Of a DNA stretch of 64,000 nt, positions 25,404-39,802 are shown piece after piece. How positions within the stretch are numbered: position 1 is the stretch's first letter; every line of letters starts with the position of its first letter. The translations under genes were made by a program, and so were the position numbers. The stretch is from Apium graveolens (taxonomy: Eukaryota > Streptophyta > Magnoliopsida > Apiales > Apiaceae): positions 124,001 to 188,000 of the forward strand of contig NW_027418153.1 of assembly GCF_009905375.1 (NCBI RefSeq). The letters are read 5' to 3'. The notes under the pieces are model-generated. The model had not been told where the DNA came from. It did no database searches and saw nothing but the letters and a program-made list of their open reading frames with translations.

Positions 25404-28400
25404 AATTGCATGTACATGATGTTAACATGTTTAATTGTACCAATATATGGTGGCAAGTGACTCTTATAAGGTGCAAAGTGACTCTAATATGGTGAGAAGT
25501 CACTTACATAATTTGATTAGAGCCAAAATATGGCCCAAAATTGACTTGTAGGAAAGGGGTACCAAGAGGTGGTTAAAGGATGTCTAATTGCATTTACGTG
25601 ATGTTAACATGTTAATTATATAAATATTTGGTGGCAAGTAACTCTTATAGGGTGCAAAGTGACGATAATATGGTGAAAAGTGACTAACATGGTTAATTAG
25701 AACCAAAATGTGGACCAAAATTGACTTGTATGAATATGGCACTAAGAGGTGGTAAAAGGATTTCTAATTGCATGTACATGATGTTAACATGTCAATTGTA
25801 CCAATATATGATGGAAAGTGACTCTTATAAGGTGCAAAGTGACTCTAATATGGTGAGAAGTCACTTACATAATTGATTAGAGCCAAAATGTGGCCCAAAA
25901 TTGACTTGTAGGAAAGGGGTACCAAGAGGTGGTTAAAGGATGTCTAATTGCATTTACGTGATGTTAACATGTTAATTGTATCAATATATGGGGCAAGTGA
26001 CTCATATAGGGTATAAAGGTACTATAATATGGTGAATAGTGACTTACATGGTTGATTAGAGCCAAAATGTGGAACAAAATTAACTTGTATGAAAGTGGCA
26101 TTAATAGGTGGTAAAAGGATGTCAAATTGGATGTATTTGATGTTAACATGTCAATTGTTGCATATATGGTGGAAAGTGACTCTTATAGGGTGCAAAGTGA
26201 CTCTAATATGGTGAGAAGTGACTGACATGGTTAATTAGAACCAAAATGTGGACCAAAATTGACTTGTATGAATATGGCCCTAAGAGGTGGTAAAAGGATT
26301 TCTAATTACATGTACATGATGTTAACATGTTAATTGTACGAATATATGACGGCAAGTGACTCTTATAAGGTGCAAAGTGACTCTAATATGGTGAGAAGTC
26401 ACTTACCTGATTGATTAGAGCCAAAATGTGGCCCAAAATTGACTTGTACGAAAGGGGGTATCAAGAGGTGGTTAAAGGATGTCTAATTGTATGTACATGA
26501 TGTTAACATGTTAATTATATCAATATTTGGTGGCAAGTGACTCTTATAGGGTGCAAAGTGACTCTAATATGGTGAAAAGTGACTAACATGGTTAATTAGA
26601 ACCAAAATGTGGACCAAAATTGACTTGTATGAATATGGCACTAAGAGGTGGTAAAAGGATTTCTAATTGCATGTACATCATGTTAACATGTTAATTGTAC
26701 CAATATATGATAGCAAGTGACTCTTATAAGGTGCAAAGTGACTCTAATATGGTGAGAAGTCACTTACATAATTGATTAGAGCCAAAATGTGGCCCAAAAT
26801 TGACTTGTAAGAAAGGGGTACCAAGAGATGTTTTAAGGATGTCTAATTGCATGTACATGATGTTAACATGTTAATTATATAAATATTTGGTGGCAAGTAA
26901 CTCTTATAGGGTGCAAAGTGACTATAATATGGTGAAAAGTGACTAACATGGTTAATTAGAACCAAAATGTGGACCAAAATTGACTTGTATGAATATGGCA
27001 CTAAGAGGTGGTTTAAGGATTTCTAATTGCATGTACATGATGTTAACATGTCAATTGTACCAATATATGATGGCAAGTGACTCTTATAAAGTGCAAAGTG
27101 ACTCTAATATGGTGAGAAGTCACTTACATAATTGATTAGAGCCAAAATGTGGCCCAAAATTGACTTGTAGGAAAGGGGTACCAAGAGGTGGTTAAAAGAT
27201 GTCTAATTGCATTTACGTGATGTTAACATGTTAATTGTATCAATATATGGGGCAAGTGACTCATATAGGGTGTAAAGGTACTCTAATATGGTGAATAGTG
27301 ACTTACATGGTTGATTACAGCCAAAATGTGGAACAAAATTAACTTGTATGAAAGTGGCATTAATAGGTGGTAAAAGGATGTCAAATTGGATGTATTTGAT
27401 GTTAACATGTCAATTGTTGCATATATGGTGGAAAGTGACTCTTATAGGGTGCAAAGTGACTCTAATATGGTGAGAAGTGACTGACATGGTTAATTAGAAC
27501 CAAAATGTGGACCAAAATTGACTTGTATGAATATGGCACTAAGAGGTGGTAAAAGGATTTCTAATTGCATGTACATGATGTTAACATGTTAATTGTACGA
27601 ATATATGACGGCAAGTGACTCTTATAAGGTGCAAAGTGACTCTAATATGGTGAGAAGTCACTTACATGATTGATTAGAGCCAAAATGTGGCCCAAAATTG
27701 ACTTGTACGAAAGGGGGTACCAAGAGGTGGTTAAAGGATGTCTAATTGTATGTAAATGATGTTAACATGTTAATTATATCAATATTTGGTGGCAAGTGAC
27801 TCTTATAGGGTGCAAAGTGACTCCAATATGGTGAAAAGTGACTAACATGGTTAATTAGAACCAAAATGTGGACCAAAATTGACATGTATGAATATGGCAC
27901 TAAGAGGTGGGAAAGGATTTCTAATTGCATGTACATGATGTTAACATGTTAATTGTACCAATATATGATGGCAAGTGACTCTTATAAGGTGTAAAGTGAC
28001 TCCAATATGGTGAGAAGTCACTTACATGATTGATTAGAGCCAAAATTTGACCCAAAACTGAATTGTAGGAAAGGGGTACCAAGAGGTGGTTAAAGGATGT
28101 CTAATTGCATTCACGTGATGTTAATATGTTAATTGTATCAATATATGGGGCAAGTGACTCTTATAGGGTGTAAAGGTACTCTAATATGGTGAACAGTGAC
28201 TTACATGGTTGATTAGAGGCAAAATGTGGAACAAAATTAACTTGTATGAAAGTGGAATTAATAGGTGGTAAAAGGATGTCAAATTGGATGTATATGATGT
28301 TAACATGTCAATTGTTGCATATATGGTGGAAAGTGACTCTTATAGGGTGCAAAGTGACTCTAATATGGTGAGAAGTGACTAACATGGTTAATTAGAACCA

Positions 28401-30122
28401 AAATGGGGATCAAAATTGACTTGTATGAATATGGCACTAAGAGGTGGTAAAAGGATTTCTAATTGCATGTACATGATGTTAACATGTTAATTGTACCAAT
28501 ATATGACGGCAAGTGACTCTTATAAGGTGCAAAGTGACTCTAATATGGTGAGAAGTCACTTACATAATTGATTAGAGCCAAAATGTGGCCCAAAATTGAC
28601 TTGTAAGAAAGGGGTACCAAGAGGTGGTTAAAGGATGTCTAATTGCATTTACGTGATGTTAACATGTTAATTGTATCAATATATGGGGCAAGTGACTCAT
28701 ATAGGGTGTAAAGGTACTCTAATATGGTGAATAGTGACTTACATGGTTGATTAGAGCCAAAATGTGGAACAAAATTAACTTGTATGAAAGTGGCATTAAT
28801 AGGTGGTAAAAGGATGTCAAATTGGATGTATTTGATGTTAACATGTCAATTGTTGCATATATGGTGGAAAGTGACTCTTATAGGGTGCAAAGTGACTCTA
28901 ATATGGTGAGAAGTGACTGACATGGTTAATTAGAACCAAAATGTGGACCAAAATTGACTTGTATGAATATGGCACTAAGAGGTGGTAAAAGGATTTCTAA
29001 TTGCATGTACATGATGTTAACATGTTAATTGTACGAATATATGACGACAAGTGACTCTTATAAGGTGCAAAGTGACTCTAATATGGTGAGAAGTCACTTA
29101 CATGATTTGATTAGAGCCAAAATGTGGCCCAAAATTGACTTGTACGAAAGGGGGTACCAAGAGGTGGTTAAAGGATGTCTAATTGTATGTACATGATGTT
29201 AACATGTTAATTATATCAATATTTGGTGGCAAGTGACTCTTATAGGGTGCAAAGCGACTCTAATATATGATGGCAAGTGACTCTTATAAGGTGTAAAGTG
29301 ACTCCAATATGGTGAGAAGTCACTTACATGATTGATTAGAGCCAAAATTTGACCCAAAACTGAATTGTAGGAAAGGGGTACCAAGAGGTGGTTAAAGGAT
29401 GTCTAATTGCATTTACGTGATGTTAATATGTTAATTGTATCAATATATGGGGCAAGTGACTCTTATAGGGTGTAAAGGTACTCTAATATGGTGAACAGTG
29501 ACTTACATGGTTGATTAGAGGCAAAATGTGGAACAAATATAACTTGTATGAAAGTGGAATTAATAGGTGGTAAAAGGATGTCAAATTGGATGTATATGAT
29601 GTTAACATGTCAATTGTTGCATATATGGTGGAAAGTGACTCTTATAGGGTGCAAAGTGACTCTAATATGGTGAGAAGTGACTAACATGGTTAATTAGAAC
29701 CAAAATGTGGACCAAAATTGACTTGTATGAATATGGCACTAAGAGGTGGTAAAAGGATTTCTAATTGCATGTACATGATGTTAACATGTTAATTGTACCA
29801 ATATATGACGGCAAGTGACTATTATAAGGTGCAAAGTGACTCTAATATGGTGAGAAGTCACTTACATGATTGATTAGAGCCAAAATGTGGCCCAAAATTG
29901 ACTTGTACGAAAGTGGGTACCAAGAGGTGGTTAAAGGATGTCTAATTGTATGTACATGATGGTAACATGTTAATTATATCAATATTTGGTGGCAAGTGAC
30001 TCTTATAGGGTGCAAAGTGACCCTAATATGGTGAAAAGTGACTAACATGGTTAATTAGAACCAAAATGTGGACCAAAATTAACTTGTATGAATATGGCAC
30101 TAAGAGGTGGGAAAGGATTTCT
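25404..30122 (+). repeat. Satellite, expanded and rearranged HOR block
   Basis: This block starts as a 14-mer (A, C/B chimera at about 25584), but an extra A-C-D-A-B block is present before the usual GAGATGTTTTAAGG monomer (about 26824), making about 19 monomers. From 28461 the order departs again, with A followed directly by C. At about 29262-29266 a B monomer (after CTCTAAT) is fused to an A monomer (ATATGATGG), removing roughly 120 bp of expected sequence across a shared AATAT. The block contains no gene. Confidence 0.78.
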
Positions 30123-32636
30123 AATTGCCTGTACATGATGTTAACATGTTAATTGTACCAATATATGGTGGGAAGTGACTCTTATAAGGTGCAAAGTGAC
30201 TCTAATATGGTGAGAAGTCACTTACATAATTTGATTAGAGCCAAAATGTGGCCCAAAATTGACTTGTAGGAAAGGGGTACCAAGAGGTGGTTAAAGGATG
30301 TCTAATTGCATTTACGTGATGTTAACATGTTAATTATATAAATATTTGGTGGCAAGTAACTCTTATAGGGTGCAAAGTGACGATAATATGGTGAAAAGTG
30401 ACTAACATGGTTAATTAGAACCAAAATGTGGACCAAAATTGACTTGTATGAATATGGCACTAAGAGGTGGTAAAAGGATTTCTAATTGCATGTACATGAT
30501 GTTAACATGTTAATTGTACCAATATATGATGGCAAGTGACTCTTATAAGGTGCAAAGTGACTCTAATATGGTGAGAAGTCACTTACATAATTGATTAGAG
30601 CCAAAATGTGGCCCAAAATTGACTTGTAAGAAAGGGGTACCAAGAGATGTTTTAAGGATGTCTAATTGCATGTACATGATGTTAACATGTTAATTATATA
30701 AATATTTGGTGGCAAGTAACTCTTATAGGGTGCAAAGTGACTATAATATGGTGAAAAGTGACTAACATGGTTAATTAGAACCAAAATGTGGACCAAAATT
30801 GACTTGTATGAATATGGCACTAAGAGGTGGTAAAAGGATTTCTAATTGCATGTACATGATGTTAACATGTCAATTGTACCAATATATGATGGCAAGTGAC
30901 TCTTATAAGGTGCAAAGTGACTCTAATATGGTGAGAAGTCACTTACATAATTGATTAGAGCCAAAATGTGACCCAAAATTGACTTGTAGGAAAGGGGTAC
31001 CAAGAGGTGGTTAAAGGATGTCTAATTGCATTTACTTGATGTAACATGTTAATTGTATCAATATATGGGGCAAGTGACTCATATAGGGTGTAAAGGTACT
31101 CTAATATGGTGAATAGTGACTTACATGGTTGATTAGAGCCAAAATGTGGAACAAAAATAACTTGTATGAAAGTGGCATTAATAGGTGGTAAAAGGATGTC
31201 AAATTGGATGTATTTTATGTTAACATGTCAATTGTTGCATATATGGTGGAAAGTGACTCTTATAGGTTCAAAGTGACTCTAATATGGTGAGAAGTGACTG
31301 ACATGGTTAATTAGAACCAAAATGTGGACCAAAATTGACTTGTATGAATATGGCAATAAGAGGTGGTAAAAGGATTTCTAATTGCATGTACATGATGTTA
31401 ACATGTTAATTGTACGAATATATGACGGCAAGTGACTCTTATAAGGTGCAAAGTGACTCTAATATGGTGAGAAGTCACTTACATGATTGATTAGAGCCAA
31501 AATGTGGCCCAAAATTGACTTGTACGAAAGGGGGTACCAAGAGGTGGTTAAAGGATGTCTAATTGTATGTAAATAATGTTAACATGTTAATTATATTAAT
31601 ATTTGGTGGCAAGTGACTCTTATAGGGTGCAAAGTGACTCTAATATGGTGAAAAGTGACTAACATGGTTAATTAGAACCAAAATGTGGACCAAAATTGAC
31701 ATGTATGAATATGGCACTAAGAGGTGGGAAAGGATTTTTAATTGCATGTACATGATGTTAACATGTTAATTGTACCAATATATGATGGCAAGTGACTCTT
31801 ATAAGGTGTAAAGTGACTCCAATATGGTGAGAAGTCACTTACATGATTAATTAGAGCCAAAATGTGACCCAAAACTGATTGTAGGAAAGGGGTACCAAGA
31901 GGTGGTTAAAGGATGTCTAATTGCATTTACGTGATGTTAATATGTTAATTGTATCAATATATGGGGCAAGTGACTCTTATAGGGTGTAAAGGTACTCTAA
32001 TATGGTGAACAGTGACTTACATGGTTGATTAGAGGCAAAATGTGGAACAAAATTAACTTGTATGAAAGTGGAATTAATAGGTGGTAAAAGGATGTCAAAT
32101 TGGATGTATATGAAGTTAACATGTCAATTGTTGCATATATGGTGGAAAGTGACTCTTATAGGGTGCAAAGTGACTCTAATATGGTGAGAAGTGACTAACA
32201 TGGTTAATTAGAACCAAAATGTGGACCAAAATTGACTTGTATGAATATGGCCCTAAGAGGTGGTAAAAGGATTTCTAATTGCATGTACATAATGTTAACA
32301 TGTTAATTGTACCAATATATGATGGCAAGTGACTCTTATAAGGTGCAAAGTGACTCTAATATGGTGAGAAGTCACTTACATGATTGATTAGAGCCAAAAT
32401 GTGGCCCAAAATTAACTTGTACGAAAAGGGGTACCAAGAGGTGGTTAAAGGATGTCTAATTGTATGTACATGATGTTAACATGTTAATTATATCAATATT
32501 TGGTGGCAAGTAACTTTTATAGGGTGCAAAGTGACCCTAATATGGTGAAAAGTGACTAACATGGTTAATTAGAACCAAAATGTGGACCAAAATTGACTTG
32601 TATGAATATGGCACTAAGAGGTGGGAAAGGATTTCT
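30123..32636 (+). repeat. Satellite HOR, 14-monomer unit (distal copy)
   Basis: This 2,514-bp unit returns to the standard 14-mer order, including the C/B chimera (about 30302) and GAGATGTTTTAAGG (about 30644). Many private changes (for example the first monomer begins AATTGCCTG) show it is a more diverged copy. Its end overlaps the start of the 3,942-bp periodicity: a TATGAAGTTA variant at 32109 recurs at 36051. Confidence 0.8.
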
Positions 32637-35600
32637 AATTGCATGTACATGATGTTAACATGTTAATTATATAAATATTTGGTGGAAAGTGACTCTTATA
32701 GGGTGCAAAGTGACTCTAATATGGTGAGAAGTGACTAACATGGTTAATTAGAACCAAAATGTGGACCAAAATTGACTTGTATGAATATGGCACTAAGAGG
32801 TGGTAAAAGGATTTCTAATTGCATGTACATGATGTTAACATGTTAATTGTACCAATATATGATGGCAAGTGACTCTTATAAGGTGCAAAGTGACTCTAAT
32901 ATGGTGAGAAGTCACTTACATAATTGATTGGAGCCAAAATGTGGCCCAAAATTGACTTGTAGGAAAGGGGTACCAAGAGGTGGTTAAAGGATGTCTAATT
33001 GCATTTACGTGATGTTAATATGTTAATTGTATCAATATATGGGGCAAGTGACTCTTATAGGGTGTAAAGGTACTCTAATATGGTGAACAGTGACTTACAT
33101 GGTTGATTAGAGGCAAAATGTGGAACAAAATTAACTTGTATGAAAGTGGAATTAATAGGTGGTAAAAGGATGTCAAATTGGATGTATATGATGTTAACAT
33201 GTCAATTGTTGCATATATGGTTGAAAGTGACTCTTATAGGGTGCAAAGTGACTCTAATATGGTGAGAAGTGACTGACATGGTTAATTAGAACCAAAATGT
33301 GGACCAAAATTGACTTGTATGAATATGGCACTAAGAGGTGGTAAAAGGATTTCTAATTGCATGTACATGATGTTAACATGTTAATTGTACCAATATATGA
33401 CGGCAAGTGACTCTTATAAGGTGCAAAGTGACTCTAATATGGTGAGAAGTCACTTACATGATTGATTAGAGCCAAATTGTGGCCCAAAATTGACTTGTAC
33501 GAAAGGAGGTACCAAGAGGTGGTTAAAGGATGTCTAATTGTATGTACATGATGTTAACATGTTAATTATATCAATATTTGGTGGCAAGTGACTCTTATAG
33601 GGTGCAAAGTGACCCTAATATGGTGAAAAGTGACTAACATGGTTAATTAGAACCAAAATGTAGACCAAAATTGACTTGTATGAATATGGCACTAAGAGGT
33701 GGGAAAGGATTTCTAATTGCATGTACATGATGTTAACATGTTAATTGCATGTACATGACTTGTAGGAAAGGGGTACCAAGAGGTGGTTAAAGGATGTCTA
33801 ATTGCATTTACGTGATGTTAATATGTTAATTGTATCAATATATGGGGCAAGTGACTCTTATAGGGTGTAAAGGTACTCTAATATGGTGAACAGTGACTTA
33901 CATGGTTGATTAGAGGCAAAATGTGGAACAAAATTAACTTGTATGAAAGTGGAATTAATAGGTGGTAAAAGGATGTCAAATTGGATGTATATGATGTTAA
34001 CATGTCAATTGTTGCATATATGGTGGAAAGTGACTCTTATAGGGTGCAAAGTGACTCTAATATGGTGAGAAGTGACTGACATGGTTAATTAGAACCAAAA
34101 TGTGGACCAAAATTGACTTGTATGAATATGGCACTAAGAGGTGGTAAAAGGATTTCTAATTGCATGTACATGATGTTAACATGTTAATTGTACCAATATA
34201 TGATGGCATGTGACTCTTATAAGGTGCAAAGTGACTCTAATATGGTGAGAAGTCACTTACATGATTGATTAGAGCCAAAATGTGGCCCAAAATTAACTTG
34301 TACGAAAAGGGGTACCAAGAGGTGGTTAAAGGATGTCTAATTGTATGTACATGATGTTAACATGTTAATTATATCAATATTTGGTGGCAAGTAACTTTTA
34401 TAGGGTGCAAAGTGACCCTAATATGGTGAAAAGTGACTAACATGGTTAATTAGAACCAAAATGTGGACCAAAATTGACTTGTATGAATATGGTACTAAGA
34501 GGTGGGAAAGGATTTCTAATTGCATGTACATGATGTTAACATGTTAATTGTACCAAAATATGGTGGCAACTGACTCTTATAAGGTGCAAAGTGACTCTAA
34601 TATGGTGAGAAGTCACTTACATAATTGAATAGAGCCAAAACGTGGCCCAAAATTGACATGTACGAAAGGGGTACCAAGAGGTGGTTAAAGGATGTCTAAT
34701 TGCATGTACATGATGTTAACATGTTAATTATATAAATATTTGGTGGAAAGTGACTCTTATAGGGTGCAAAGTGACTCTAATATGGTGAGAAGTGACTAAC
34801 ATGGTTAATTAGAACCAAAATGTGGACCAAAATTGACTTGTATGAATATGGCACTAAGAGGTGGTAAAAGGATTTCTAATTGCATGTACATGATGTTAAC
34901 ATGTTAATTGTACCAATATATGACGGCAAGTGATTCTTATAAGGTGCAAAGTGACTCTAATATGGTGAGAAGTCACTTACATAATTGATTGGAGCCAAAA
35001 TGTGGCCCAAAATTGACTTGTAGGAAAGGGGTACCAAGAGGTGGTTAAAGGATGTCTAATTGCATTTACGTGATGTTAATATGTTAATTGTATCAATATA
35101 TGGGGCAAGTGACTCTTATAGGGTGTAAAGGTACTCTAATATGGTGAACAGTGACTTACATGGTTGATTAGAGGCAAAATGTGGAACAAAATTAACTTGT
35201 ATGAAAGTGGAATTAATAGGTGGTAAAAGGATGTCAAATTGGATGTATATGATGTTAACATGTCAATTGTTGCATATATGGTGGAAAGTGACTCTTATAG
35301 GGTGCAAAGTGACTCTAATATGGTGAGAAGTGACTGACAGGGTTAATTAGAACCAAAATGTGGACCAAAATTGACTTGTATGAATATGGCACTAAGAGGT
35401 GGTAAAAGGATTTCTAATTGCATGTACATGATGTTAACATGTTAATTGTACCAATATATGACGGCAAGTGACTCTTATAAGGTGCAAAGTGACTCTAATA
35501 TGGTGAGAAGTCACTTACATGATTGATTAGAGCCAAATTGTGGCCCAAAATTGACTTGTACGAAAGGGGGTACCAAGAGGTGGTTAAAGGATGTCTAATT

Positions 35601-38600
35601 GTATGTACATGATGTTAACATGTTAATTATATCAATATTTGGTGGCAAGTGACTCTTATAGGGTGCAAAGTGACCCTAATATGGTGAAAAGTGACTAACA
35701 TGGTTAATTAGAACCAAAATGTAGACCAAAATTGACTTGTATGAATATGGCACTAAGAGGTGGGAAAGGATTTCTAATTGCATGTACATGATGTTAACAT
35801 GTTAATTGCATGTACATGACTTGTAGGAAAGGGGTACCAAGAGGTGGTTAAAGGATGTCTAATTGCATTTACGTGATGTTAATATGTTAATTGTATCAAT
35901 ATATGGGGCAAGTGACTCTTATAGGGTGTAAAGGTACTCTAATATGGTGAACAGTGACTTACATGGTTGATTAGAGGCAAAATGTGGAACAAAATTAACT
36001 TGTATGAAAGTGGAATTAATAGGTGGTAAAAGGATGTCAAATTGGATGTATATGAAGTTAACATGTCAATTGTTGCATATATGGTGGAAAGTGACTCTTA
36101 TAGGGTGCAAAGTGACTCTAATATGGTGAGAAGTGACTAACATGGTTAATTAGAACCAAAATGTGGACCAAAATTGACTTGTATGAATATGGCCCTAAGA
36201 GGTGGTAAAAGGATTTCTAATTGCATGTACATGATGTTAACATGTTAATTGTACCAATATATGATGGCAAGTGACTCTTATAAGGTGCAAAGTGACTCTA
36301 ATATGGTGAGAAGTCACTTACATGATTGATTAGAGCCAAAATGTGGCCCAAAATTAACTTGTACGAAAAGGGGTACCAAGAGGTGGTTAAAGGATGTCTA
36401 ATTGTATGTACATGATGTTAACATGTTAATTATATCAATATTTGGTGGCAAGTAACTTTTATAGGGTGCAAAGTGACCCTAATATGGTGAAAAGTGACTA
36501 ACATGGTTAATTAGAACCAAAATGTGGACCAAAATTGACTTGTATGAATATGGCACTAAGAGGTGGGAAAGGATTTCTAATTGCATGTACATGATGTTAA
36601 CATGTTAATTATATAAATATTTGGTGGAAAGTGACTCTTATAGGGTGCAAAGTGACTCTAATATGGTGAGAAGTGACTAACATGGTTAATTAGAACCAAA
36701 ATGTGGACCAAAATTGACTTGTATGAATATGGCACTAAGAGGTGGTAAAAGGATTTCTAATTGCATGTACATGATGTTAACATGTTAATTGTACCAATAT
36801 ATGATGGCAAGTGACTCTTATAAGGTGCAAAGTGACTCTAATATGGTGAGAAGTCACTTACATAATTGATTGGAGCCAAAATGTGGCCCAAAATTGACTT
36901 GTAGGAAAGGGGTACCAAGAGGTGGTTAAAGGATGTCTAATTGCATTTACGTGATGTTAATATGTTAATTGTATCAATATATGGGGCAAGTGACTCTTAT
37001 AGGGTGTAAAGGTACTCTAATATGGTGAACAGTGACTTACATGGTTGATTAGAGGCAAAATGTGGAACAAAATTAACTTGTATGAAAGTGGAATTAATAG
37101 GTGGTAAAAGGATGTCAAATTGGATGTATATGATGTTAACATGTCAATTGTTGCATATATGGTGGAAAGTGACTCTTATAGGGTGCAAAGTGACTCTAAT
37201 ATGGTGAGAAGTGACTGACATGGTTAATTAGAACCAAAATGTGGACCAAAATTGACTTGTATGAATATGGCACTAAGAGGTGGTAAAAGGATTTCTAATT
37301 GCATGTACATGATGTTAACATGTTAATTGTACCAATATATGACGGCAAGTGACTCTTATAAGGTGCAAAGTGACTCTAATATGGTGAGAAGTCACTTACA
37401 TGATTGATTAGAGCCAAATTGTGGCCCAAAATTGACTTGTACGAAAGGAGGTACCAAGAGGTGGTTAAAGGATGTCTAATTGTATGTACATGATGTTAAC
37501 ATGTTAATTATATCAATATTTGGTGGCAAGTGACTCTTATAGGGTGCAAAGTGACCCTAATATGGTGAAAAGTGACTAACATGGTTAATTAGAACCAAAA
37601 TGTAGACCAAAATTGACTTGTATGAATATGGCACTAAGAGGTGGGAAAGGATTTCTAATTGCATGTACATGATGTTAACATGTTAATTGCATGTACATGA
37701 CTTGTAGGAAAGGGGTACCAAGAGGTGGTTAAAGGATGTCTAATTGCATTTACGTGATGTTAATATGTTAATTGTATCAATATATGGGGCAAGTGACTCT
37801 TATAGGGTGTAAAGGTACTCTAATATGGTGAACAGTGACTTACATGGTTGATTAGAGGCAAAATGTGGAACAAAATTAACTTGTATGAAAGTGGAATTAA
37901 TAGGTGGTAAAAGGATGTCAAATTGGATGTATATGATGTTAACATGTCAATTGTTGCATATATGGTGGAAAGTGACTCTTATAGGGTGCAAAGTGACTCT
38001 AATATGGTGAGAAGTGACTGACATGGTTAATTAGAACCAAAATGTGGACCAAAATTGACTTGTATGAATATGGCACTAAGAGGTGGTAAAAGGATTTCTA
38101 ATTGCATGTACATGATGTTAACATGTTAATTGTACCAATATATGATGGCATGTGACTCTTATAAGGTGCAAAGTGACTCTAATATGGTGAGAAGTCACTT
38201 ACATGATTGATTAGAGCCAAAATGTGGCCCAAAATTAACTTGTACGAAAAGGGGTACCAAGAGGTGGTTAAAGGATGTCTAATTGTATGTACATGATGTT
38301 AACATGTTAATTATATCAATATTTGGTGGCAAGTAACTTTTATAGGGTGCAAAGTGACCCTAATATGGTGAAAAGTGACTAACATGGTTAATTAGAACCA
38401 AAATGTGGACCAAAATTGACTTGTATGAATATGGTACTAAGAGGTGGGAAAGGATTTCTAATTGCATGTACATGATGTTAACATGTTAATTGTACCAAAA
38501 TATGGTGGCAACTGACTCTTATAAGGTGCAAAGTGACTCTAATATGGTGAGAAGTCACTTACATAATTGAATAGAGCCAAAACGTGGCCCAAAATTGACT

Positions 38601-39802
38601 TGTACGAAAGGGGTACCAAGAGGTGGTTAAAGGATGTCTAATTGCATGTACATGATGTTAACATGTTAATTATATAAATATTTGGTGGAAAGTGACTCTT
38701 ATAGGGTGCAAAGTGACTCTAATATGGTGAGAAGTGACTAACATGGTTAATTAGAACCAAAATGTGGACCAAAATTGACTTGTATGAATATGGCACTAAG
38801 AGGTGGTAAAAGGATTTATAATTGCATGTACATGATGTCAACATGTTAATTGTACCAATATATGACGGCAAGTGACTCTTATAAGGTGCAAAGTGACTCT
38901 AATATGGTGAGAAGTCACTTACATAATTGATTGGAGCCAAAATGTGGCCCAAAATTGACTTGTAGGAAAGGGGTACCAAGAGGTGGTTAAAGGATGTCTA
39001 ATTGCATTTACGTGATGTTAATATGTTAATTGTATCAATATATGGGGCAAGTGACTCTTATAGGGTGTAAAGGTACTCTAATATGGTGAACAGTGACTTA
39101 CATGGTTGATTAGAGGCAAAATGTGGAACAAAATTAACTTGTATGAAAGTGGAATTAATAGGTGGTAAAAGGATGTCAAATTGGATGTATATGATGTTAA
39201 CATGTCAATTGTTGCATATATGGTGGAAAGTGACTCTTATAGGGTGCAAAGTGACTCTAATATGGTGAGAAGTGACTGACAGGGTTAATTAGAACCAAAA
39301 TGTGGACCAAAATTGACTTGTATGAATATGGCACTAAGAGGTGGTAAAAGGATTTCTAATTGCATGTACATGATGTTAACATGTTAATTGTACCAATATA
39401 TGACGGCAAGTGACTCTTATAAGGTGCAAAGTGACTCTAATATGGTGAGAAGTCACTTACATGATTGATTAGAGCCAAATTGTGGCCCAAAATTGACTTG
39501 TACGAAAGGGGGTACCAAGAGGTGGTTAAAGGATGTCTAATTGTATGTACATGATGTTAACATGTTAATTATATCAATATTTGGTGGCAAGTGACTCTTA
39601 TAGGGTGCAAAGTGACCCTAATATGGTGAAAAGTGACTAACATGGTTAATTAGAACCAAAATGTAGACCAAAATTGACTTGTATGAATATGGCACTAAGA
39701 GGTGGGAAAGGATTTCTAATTGCATGTACATGATGTTAACATGTTAATTGCATGTACATGACTTGTAGGAAAGGGGTACCAAGAGGTGGTTAAAGGATGT
39801 CT
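31880..39802 (+). repeat. Satellite HOR of 3,942 bp (two copies)
   Basis: Anchors repeat at exactly 3,942 bp: 32109 and 36051 (TATGAAGTTA), 32637 and 36579 (a B/D chimera start), 33741 and 37683, and 35802 and 39744 (both truncated-monomer junctions), and 34207 and 38149 (GGCATGTGAC variant). Each unit divides into parts of 2,061 and 1,881 bp, separated by an 85-bp truncated monomer. In the first copy the position at 31741-31920 is a nearly full A monomer where the second copy has the truncated one. The 7-mer that dominates 39803-43576 is already present inside this unit, at 33800-35057 and 37742-38999. Confidence 0.85.
33715..33799 (+). repeat. Truncated 85-bp satellite monomer (recurrent)
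   Basis: The monomer begins normally, then ATGTTAATTG is followed by a second CATGTACATGA that runs straight into CTTGTAGG, skipping about 95 bp. The same junction recurs at 35776-35860, 37657-37741 and 39718-39802. It is therefore a single event copied by HOR amplification and a good tag for this sub-array. Confidence 0.9.
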
